Shown here: one piece after another, positions 13,216 through 18,561 of the stretch
Layout: every line of letters starts with the position of its first letter
How positions within the stretch are numbered: the stretch's first letter is position 1
Source: Caldifarciminota bacterium 4484_100
GTDB taxonomy: Bacteria > Hydrothermota > Tepidihabitantia > SM23-42
NCBI GenBank assembly: GCA_002049785.1
Contig: MUKB01000024.1
Location: forward strand, 1-18,561
Direction of reading: 5' to 3'
Length of the DNA: 18,561 bases
The notes under the pieces: model-generated
Databases searched by the model: none
Told to the model about the DNA's origin: nothing
Seen by the model: only the letters and a program-made list of their open reading frames with translations
Made by a program: the position numbers and the translations under genes

Positions 13216-13621
13216 GGTAATTTTTTATATCTTAATCATTTTATTGACTGCATTTCTTATTTCGGTAATCATTATGTTCACGCGCGAAGACCCACAGGAG
13301 ATCTATCGCAGAAATTCCAATTTAAGGGTTGAGGTGTTGAACGGATGCGGGGTAAAGAGACTGGCGATTAAGGTCGCCAATATCCTCAGACAAAGGGGAT
13401 TCAATGTTGTCCAGATTGGTAATGCCCGCCAGACCGATTTTGCAGAATCGGTCGTAATCGAAAGGAGTGATGAGACCGGTAAAAATGCGCGGTATTTTGC
13501 AAAGAGAACCGGTATTAAGAATATCGGTATGGATGTCGACCCGGCACTCCATCTTGATGTCACATTAATTGTCGGTAAGGATTACAAAAAGATATTTCCG
13601 GATGTTGAAGAAGAGTTCTAA
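13205..13621 (+). CDS. LytR_C (LytR/CpsA/Psr C-terminal) domain protein, membrane-anchored
   Basis: 138 residues from ATG 13205, which overlaps the end of the glmU-like gene by 11 nt. The frame is open further upstream, but that part runs inside glmU and has no start signal. A single N-terminal membrane helix (VIFYILIILLTAFLISVIIMF) is followed by a LytR_C domain: LRVEVLNGCGVKRLAIKVANILRQRGFNVVQIGNA, then VVIERSD, and LDVTLIVGKDY at the end. The domain is found in envelope proteins, often with LCP ligases; here it stands alone, on the outer face of the inner membrane. Exact role unknown. Confidence 0.82.
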   Translation: MSGKVIFYILIILLTAFLISVIIMFTREDPQEIYRRNSNLRVEVLNGCGVKRLAIKVANILRQRGFNVVQIGNARQTDFAESVVIERSDETGKNARYFAKRTGIKNIGMDVDPALHLDVTLIVGKDYKKIFPDVEEEF

Positions 13622-13958
13622 AAAGAAAGGAGGCGCTTCACCCCGTCAGCTCGCCAAAGCACTTGCCCGTTTTATTGAAGAGAAGAAAGGGGAAGATATT
13701 ATCGTCTTTGACCTTCGTGGGATCTCGCCCATAACCGATTATTTCGTAATTGCCAGTGGACTTTCAGATATACATATCAAGACGATTGCAAATTATCTCT
13801 TAGAACATCACCAGCCTGACCATATCGAAGGTATGGAGGCAGCAACCTGGGTTCTACTCGATTTCATTGATGTCATCGTCCACCTGTTTCAGAAAGAGAC
13901 CAGAGAATTTTATGGACTTGAGCGACTCTGGGGTGACGCCCCAAGGGTCAATTTTTAG
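13602..13958 (+). CDS. rsfS: Ribosomal silencing factor RsfS
   Basis: 118 residues from ATG 13602, overlapping the preceding gene by 20 nt; a longer open frame to 13569 lies wholly inside that gene and is unlikely. The Iojap/RsfS domain is clear: DIIVFDLRGISPITDYFVIASGLSDIHIKTIA, then EGMEAATWVLLDFIDVIVHLF and the ending REFYGLERLWGDAP. RsfS binds ribosomal protein uL14 on the large subunit and blocks joining with the small subunit when nutrients fall. It ends 2 nt before argS, an arrangement that fits a translation-linked operon. The N-terminus is lysine-rich (MLKKSSKKKGG). Confidence 0.93.
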   Translation: MLKKSSKKKGGASPRQLAKALARFIEEKKGEDIIVFDLRGISPITDYFVIASGLSDIHIKTIANYLLEHHQPDHIEGMEAATWVLLDFIDVIVHLFQKETREFYGLERLWGDAPRVNF

Positions 13959-13960
13959 CT

Positions 13961-15532
13961 ATGATTAGACAGAGATTACGGAACCTTCTCACCAAACTCT
14001 ATCCTGATGAGGATATTGTCATCGATTATGTACCAAAGGATAAGAAAGGTGACTACTCCACCAACCTTGCCTTCAAGATTGCCTCACGCACCGGTGAAAA
14101 ACCTGAAACTGTGGCTGAAAGGATAGCTAAAAAGGTCAAAGACCCTCTGATTGCCGACACAATTGTCTATCCACCGGGTTTCATAAACTTTGAGATATCA
14201 AAGAAGTTTTTACTGGACAGCCTGTTTGAACCCTTAGAAATAAATCTTGGAAACGGCAAAAAGGTCCTGATTGAATTCGTCAGTGTAAATCCCACAGGTC
14301 CGATAAATATTGTGAATGCACGCGCCGCAGCAATCGGCGATAGTTTGATCAGGGTGCTCAACAAGACAGGATTCAAGGCAGAAGCAGAATATTATATAAA
14401 TGACCAGGGCCGTCAGACCGATCTCCTGGCGATAAGCATCAGGGAAAGAATAAATCAATTGAAGGGCAAGAAGGCAAAGATTCCAGAGGATGGATATCAT
14501 GGTGAATACCTGATTGACCTTGCCCGAGAGGTGGATTCAAAGGGTATCAGTGAGGTTGAAGAAATCCGCAGGTTTGCGGTCAACCATTTCATAAACGAGC
14601 ATAAAAATACCCTGAAAAATTTCGGTGTTGAATTTGATTACTGGATAAGGGAATCAGATGTCTATCAGAAGGGGTTGGTAGATAAGGTTTTAAAAATCCT
14701 TAATGAAAAGGGCCTTACCTACAATAAAGACAATGCCCTTTTTTTCCGGGCAACTCAATTCGGTGATACAGAGGACAGAGTTATCATTACATCCCAGAAG
14801 CGCCATACCTATCTTCTGCCTGATATCGCCTATCACCTTGATAAGATATCAAGGGGTTATGACCAATTGATAAATATCTGGGGTCCTGACCATCACGGTT
14901 ATATTAAAAGACTTATCGGCGGTATCATAGCCTTGGGATATACGAATGACCTCATAAAAATCATCATCGCCCAGGAGGTCAAATTGAAAAGGGGAGGTGA
15001 ATATATCAAGATGTCAAAGCGTGCCGGGACATTCACCAGCTTAGACCAGCTCCTTGCAGAAATCCCCAAGGATGTTGTGAGATTCTTCTTTTTGACGAGG
15101 TCCTGTTCACAACATCTCGATTTTGACCTCGACCTTGCCCGAAAACAATCTGAGGACAATCCTGTCTATTATGTCCAGTATGCCTATGCCCGGATCAGAA
15201 GTATCATCCGTTTTGCCCGGGAAAAGGGTCTGGAGCTTCCTGAAACCCCTGAACTTTCACTCATCGATAAAGAAGAGGAATTCGATTTATTAAAATCGAT
15301 TTTGAGATTTCCTGAGGTGCTTGAAGATGTCGTAAGAAATCTCGACCCCTACCCCATCACCTACTATTTGATCGATCTGGCACGGAATTTTCATTACTTT
15401 TATCAGAAATACCGCGTGGTCGGCGATGACAGGAAATTATCTGGTGCCAGGCTTTTCCTGGTAAATAAGACAGCCCAGACCATTAGTGATGGGCTTAATC
15501 TAATCGGTGTTTCATGTCCGGAACGGATGTGA
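13961..15532 (+). CDS. argS: Arginyl-tRNA synthetase with altered HIGH motif
   Basis: 523 residues, slightly shorter than common ArgRS (about 550-580). The N-terminal Add-1 type domain is present (DYVPKDKKGDYSTNLAFKIA), then the class I Rossmann core with EFVSVNPTGP, AEYYINDQGRQ, YLLPDIAYHLDKI, WGPDHHGYIKR, the KMSK motif K350-MSKR (IKMSKRAGTF), and a DALR-like anticodon-binding end (PVYYVQYAYARIRSI...). At the first signature, where the family has H-x-G-H after NPTGP, this protein has N116-I-V-N119, so both active-site histidines are replaced by asparagine. All else looks functional, and it is the only ArgRS in view. The tight operon position (2 nt after rsfS) argues against decay. Confidence 0.93.
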   Translation: MIRQRLRNLLTKLYPDEDIVIDYVPKDKKGDYSTNLAFKIASRTGEKPETVAERIAKKVKDPLIADTIVYPPGFINFEISKKFLLDSLFEPLEINLGNGKKVLIEFVSVNPTGPINIVNARAAAIGDSLIRVLNKTGFKAEAEYYINDQGRQTDLLAISIRERINQLKGKKAKIPEDGYHGEYLIDLAREVDSKGISEVEEIRRFAVNHFINEHKNTLKNFGVEFDYWIRESDVYQKGLVDKVLKILNEKGLTYNKDNALFFRATQFGDTEDRVIITSQKRHTYLLPDIAYHLDKISRGYDQLINIWGPDHHGYIKRLIGGIIALGYTNDLIKIIIAQEVKLKRGGEYIKMSKRAGTFTSLDQLLAEIPKDVVRFFFLTRSCSQHLDFDLDLARKQSEDNPVYYVQYAYARIRSIIRFAREKGLELPETPELSLIDKEEEFDLLKSILRFPEVLEDVVRNLDPYPITYYLIDLARNFHYFYQKYRVVGDDRKLSGARLFLVNKTAQTISDGLNLIGVSCPERM

Positions 15533-15595
15533 AACCAGATTTAAAAAATTGATGGATGTTATGCTTGAGTTCAATAACAGAATAAAGGAGGTTAA

Positions 15596-16063
15596 ATGAA
15601 CTTATCAAGCTTATTATCGAAGAAGAGAATAAACCTTTCCCTTAAGCCCGGCAAGAAAGAGGCGGTTATAAGAGAACTGGTTTATTCGATAAAAAAGGGA
15701 GAGGATGCCGAACTGATTATCTCCACCCTTTTGAAGAGAGAAGAGCTGGGTTCGACCGGGATTGGTAAGGGGATCGCCATACCACATTGTCGTTCCCTTG
15801 CAGTAGAGAAACTGGAAATTGCTGTAGGTCGCACCTTGAAACCGATCAACTTCAAGTCGATTGATAAGAAACCGGTTTCTTTAATCTTTCTGATTATCGC
15901 CCCACCCCAGGACCCGGGTAATCAATATCTGATAACCCTTGGAAAGATTGTCCAGATCGCCAAAGAAATCACCAAGAAAAATCTGATTCAGAAGCCGAAA
16001 ACACCGGAGGAGTTCATTTCGTTGATTAATGATTTAGAAAAGGGACTTAAACGAAGGAAGTAA
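15596..16063 (+). CDS. ptsN: PTS EIIA (fructose/nitrogen type, PtsN-like)
   Basis: 155 residues. The EIIA type-2 domain carries the phosphorylated histidine H64 in GIAIPHCRS, preceded by REELGSTGIG and followed by VSLIFLIIAPPQDPGNQYLITLGKI. Without a fused EIIB/EIIC it is likely a regulatory EIIA-Ntr or a free sugar-PTS component; no transporter is nearby. The start is firm: AGGAGG (15586-15591) stands 4 nt before ATG. A 63-nt gap follows argS, without a recognisable consensus promoter. The end is 2 nt before the zinc-ribbon gene. Confidence 0.9.
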   Translation: MNLSSLLSKKRINLSLKPGKKEAVIRELVYSIKKGEDAELIISTLLKREELGSTGIGKGIAIPHCRSLAVEKLEIAVGRTLKPINFKSIDKKPVSLIFLIIAPPQDPGNQYLITLGKIVQIAKEITKKNLIQKPKTPEEFISLINDLEKGLKRRK

Positions 16064-16065
16064 CA

Positions 16066-16410
16066 ATGAACGAGGACTTAACCCAGGCACATTTAAAGTT
16101 GCTGTTTGACCTTGATAACCTCATCGACGATATGGAGGAGCCGAAATACCAGAAGATCGGGTTCAAGGTAGAGAACGAAGCTCGACTCCTCCTCTTGAGA
16201 AAAAGGAATGACCTTCTGAAGAAACTACCCAAGGAACTTGCCGAGATCTACGAAAGGCTGAAGAAACGTTATCACCAGGCGATCGCCCCGGTGGAGAACG
16301 GCTTCTGCCTCGGCTGTTTTCAGCAACTCCCCACCCAACTGCTCACCCGTTCACAGGAAATCATAACCTGTCCCAATTGTGGAAGGATTCTCTACTGGCG
16401 CAAAAAATAG
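16066..16410 (+). CDS. C4-type zinc-ribbon protein
   Basis: 114 residues: a charged helical, coiled-coil-like N-terminal part (about 1-72) and a C-terminal zinc ribbon with C81-x2-C84 and C102-x2-C105 (FCLGCFQQLP ... CPNCGRILY). This is the ending of the zf-RING_7/CT398-HP0958-type family ('YWRKK' tail). Full family members have about 230-250 residues with a long coiled coil; this one keeps only a short helix. Family members bind nucleic acid or act as chaperones in flagellar or secretion systems; no role can be set here. It is spaced 2 nt from the EIIA gene. Confidence 0.82.
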   Translation: MNEDLTQAHLKLLFDLDNLIDDMEEPKYQKIGFKVENEARLLLLRKRNDLLKKLPKELAEIYERLKKRYHQAIAPVENGFCLGCFQQLPTQLLTRSQEIITCPNCGRILYWRKK

Positions 16411-17894
16411 TTAAAATAGATTATTCTGTTCATTTCGTAGCATTAGCATTACTCGTCTTTAACATACTTACAATAAACAGTGTAGACCTGATTGATTGGG
16501 ACGAAGGTGTATTCGCCTTACAGGCGAAATGGCTTGCCACCTTCGGACTTCAGGGTAAACCCTTCAACTTTCAGACCCCTCCCCTATTTCCCGCCCTTGT
16601 CGCACTATTCTTCAAGATATTCGGCACACACGATATTGTTCCCAGGGCAATCTCAATAGTATTCTCTTTTCTTACACTCTATCTTCTCTACTTTTTTGTT
16701 CGGGACCTGTTTACGGAAAAAGAGGCCGTCTATGCTACAATACTCTTTGCAATAACTGAATTCTTTCTCTTCTTTTCAGGTTCGGGACTCAGTGACGCCT
16801 TTTTTCTCTTTATCTTTCTGTTATCGCTATATCTGTTTATTCAGGCGGTGAGACAGAACCGAATAGGCAAATATCTTCTTGCTACACTCTTTGTTACAGT
16901 CGCATTCTATACAAAATATTCATCGATTATGCTCATTTTTATACTCTTCATTCTCGGAATGACCGACAGAAACAGTAACAAAAAGATGGTGATTATTTCG
17001 AACCTTATACCGGTTATCTTATTTATTCCATATCTATATTTATTTATCCGATTGGTCGGAATCAGCGGGATCTCATCAAGGCATCTACATCTACTCGGCT
17101 TCAATCATCTGAAATTTCTCTACTACATAATCGCCTTTGGCCTTATCCCGGGTATACTTTCTCTTGTCTATATTTTTTCTGCATTCACGAGATTAACTTA
17201 TGAAGATAGGATAATTCTGACAATTATATTGATATATCTTCTGGGACTGGGATTCTACTATCCATACTTCCGCTTAGCATATCCCCTTATCCCATTTTTG
17301 TCGATACTTGCTTCAAGATTTTTTACAACAATCATCAACAGAAGGTATCGGGTTATTATTCTGACAGTTTCAATAATTGTCAGCCTCTGGTCCGCCTCGG
17401 ACACGCTCACCTATACCTCAAAGGTCCCTGAAGAAATCGGCTCACTCTCCCGAAGATATACAAAAGAAAATAGAGTAAACTATCTCATAACCGCGGTTCC
17501 ACCCAATATAAATTTCTATATCCCGGGCTCACTCACCATTCAGGAAGGTAGTGATTGGTTCAGGCTTGGAAAACGGTTCCCCTGTGTAATCCTGTCACGA
17601 AAAATCTTGAAAAAAGAGGAGGTCCTGTTCAGACCTGGAGAACAAATTATTATAATCTATTCTTCAATATTCGATGCGTTAGAAAAAGAGTTATCTCCAT
17701 TAATCAAACAGGCAAAATTATTAAATGAGATAAATTTTATCGATGCCCCGGTCTATTACAAGGATATCTTCAACCCATTACGCAATAGACCACAGAATTA
17801 TCGGTTTTACCTCCTGACCTTGAAAGAGCCATTTATATATAAAGTCTGGTCACTATCTTTTTTACCGGGGATTAATGTATTTTACCAGGAATGA
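16377..17894 (+). CDS. PMT/ArnT-like integral membrane glycosyltransferase
   Basis: About 500 residues with roughly ten membrane segments and the GT-C landmark near the N-terminus: DLIDWDEGVFALQAKWL, where the acidic pair D-E lies in the first outer loop, then PPLFPALVALFFKIFG, as in PMT_2/ArnT proteins that take sugar from a lipid-phosphate donor. The C-terminal 170 residues are soluble (NYLITAVPPNINFYIPG...). The only standard start in frame is TTG 16377, which overlaps the zinc-ribbon gene by 34 nt; CTG 16392 is another option and the true N-terminus is unsure. It could act in envelope or protein glycosylation together with the STT3-like enzyme, but the two are far apart on opposite strands. 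It ends 7 nt from a convergent gene; no terminator is seen. Confidence 0.82.
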   Translation: MWKDSLLAQKIVKIDYSVHFVALALLVFNILTINSVDLIDWDEGVFALQAKWLATFGLQGKPFNFQTPPLFPALVALFFKIFGTHDIVPRAISIVFSFLTLYLLYFFVRDLFTEKEAVYATILFAITEFFLFFSGSGLSDAFFLFIFLLSLYLFIQAVRQNRIGKYLLATLFVTVAFYTKYSSIMLIFILFILGMTDRNSNKKMVIISNLIPVILFIPYLYLFIRLVGISGISSRHLHLLGFNHLKFLYYIIAFGLIPGILSLVYIFSAFTRLTYEDRIILTIILIYLLGLGFYYPYFRLAYPLIPFLSILASRFFTTIINRRYRVIILTVSIIVSLWSASDTLTYTSKVPEEIGSLSRRYTKENRVNYLITAVPPNINFYIPGSLTIQEGSDWFRLGKRFPCVILSRKILKKEEVLFRPGEQIIIIYSSIFDALEKELSPLIKQAKLLNEINFIDAPVYYKDIFNPLRNRPQNYRFYLLTLKEPFIYKVWSLSFLPGINVFYQE

Positions 17895-17901
17895 TGAAGT
17901 T

Positions 17902-18561
17902 CTACCTTAATCTAACAACCTTTTTAATTGTAGAATATCGGGAAGTCTCCAGCTTCAGAAAATAGACTCCATTGGCAACCGGGTTGCCATTCCTGTCCAC
18001 CCCTGACCAGGTGAATTGTCTATCTAATAAACTTTTTGTTCTCAATTTATAAGAATTTATTAACCGTCCCACAACATCATAGATCTTGAGTGTAACATAT
18101 TTCTCTTCCATAACTCCAGTGAACTTTATGAATACCTCTTTATGAAAAGGGTCGGGAAAGACGGTTAATCCAGGATGAGAATTTTTGGTCCTGACCTTTC
18201 TCTCTGCAATACCAGGGTAGACAGTTGTCTGATAGGTTCCGGTATTTCTCTGATCAAAGCGAAATCTTGGATATACACAATATGAACTCGATAATTTGAA
18301 CACATAGAATTTATAGTCATTACTACCACAGAGAAGTTCTAACTTGCCGTCACCATTAATATCAACGACCGCAGGGTTCGATTCTATCCGATTGCTCAAC
18401 CGGAGCGGGAACCCCGGGGCCTGATTACAATCTAATCCGTATGCATATAAATTCCAGTCTGAGGAGCCGAATAGTATTTCCGGGATGGTATCTCCGTCTA
18501 AGTCAGCAACCACAGGTAACTTCGCATCATGGTCATCAATGCGAATTATTTCACAACCCAT
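17902..18561 (-). CDS. C-terminal part of a secreted VCBS/FG-GAP repeat protein with FlgD-like sorting tail
   Basis: 219 codons in view; the frame is open at the right edge, so the apparent ATG at 18561 is probably internal. Two FG-GAP/VCBS-like calcium-loop blades are visible: PVVADLDGDTIPEILFGSSD and PAVVDINGDGKLELLCGSND, each with the D-x-D/N-x-D-G-x-x-E/L-L pattern. A link RFRFDQRNTGTYQT follows, and then a typical sorting module: LTVFPDPFHKEVFIKF, LKIYDVVGRLI, FTWSGVDRNGNPVANGVYFLKLE and the ending KKVVRLR. Such tails direct export (type IX-like) or form FlgD-type Ig domains in FCB bacteria. A large surface or cell-wall-associated protein is likely. Confidence 0.85.
   Translation of the reverse strand: MGCEIIRIDDHDAKLPVVADLDGDTIPEILFGSSDWNLYAYGLDCNQAPGFPLRLSNRIESNPAVVDINGDGKLELLCGSNDYKFYVFKLSSSYCVYPRFRFDQRNTGTYQTTVYPGIAERKVRTKNSHPGLTVFPDPFHKEVFIKFTGVMEEKYVTLKIYDVVGRLINSYKLRTKSLLDRQFTWSGVDRNGNPVANGVYFLKLETSRYSTIKKVVRLR

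Noticed and set aside
13244..13280. TTGACT-N16-TAATCA before an ATG as another leaderless start
   Set aside because: The -10 hexamer is poor and the ATG is internal to the LytR_C gene, just after its membrane helix, so the match is probably chance.

Overview
This window is a dense, moderately AT-rich stretch of bacterial genome with short or overlapping gene junctions. Several traits recall deep-branching FCB-like lineages such as candidate division WOR-3/Stahlbacteria: a secreted VCBS-type protein ending in a FlgD-like/type A sorting-like tail, a bacterial STT3-type oligosaccharyltransferase, a DNRLRE-like lipoprotein, and a short GlmU. The assignment is an inference from gene content. No rRNA or tRNA gene was seen.

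Layout. (1) 1-1798: a partial Lrp-like winged-helix protein (minus), divergent from a two-gene ABC exporter (plus); the two apparent start codons are 2 nt apart. (2) 1799-2071: a repeat-rich spacer, then a consensus promoter driving a MntA-HepT (MNT/HEPN) toxin-antitoxin pair and a membrane-anchored TPR-like protein. (3) 3754-7365, minus: a surface-appendage locus read as pilin 1, a hairpin, a small NTF2/DUF4878-like protein, an STT3-like oligosaccharyltransferase and pilin 2. The first pilin in the transcript has a perfect-consensus sigma-54 promoter (TGGCAC-N5-TTGCA) and a leader of about 210 nt. Immediately upstream lies a sigma-54 activator of the NtrC/PilR type (7722-8996). It is coupled to an outer-membrane beta-barrel-like protein and a lipoprotein gene that looks frameshifted. 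(4) 10806-12213: a SufS-like cysteine desulfurase without a standard start codon, plus a small coupled unknown. (5) 12259-17894: an apparent operon of short GlmU (uridyltransferase only), LytR_C protein, RsfS, ArgRS with a non-canonical HIGH motif, PTS EIIA (PtsN-like), a C4 zinc-ribbon protein and a PMT/ArnT-like glycosyltransferase. (6) 17902-18561, minus: the C-terminal end of a secreted VCBS/FG-GAP protein.

Two observations tie the window together. First, four transcription units start with nearly the same architecture, TTGAC(A/T), exactly 16 nt, a TATAAT-like box, then 5 or 6 nt to ATG or GTG. The predicted mRNA therefore begins at, or within a nucleotide of, the start codon (leaderless), while many internal operon genes have Shine-Dalgarno sequences. 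Second, the pilin locus looks like a self-contained module. A sigma-54 activator is a plausible driver of the adjacent sigma-54 pilin promoter, and an STT3-type enzyme sits between two paralogous pilins, only one of which carries an acidic bacterial N-glycosylation sequon (DLNTT). Three genes (ABC ATPase, lipoprotein, cysteine desulfurase) show frame or start problems, so either the sequence contains indel errors or these genes have unusual starts.
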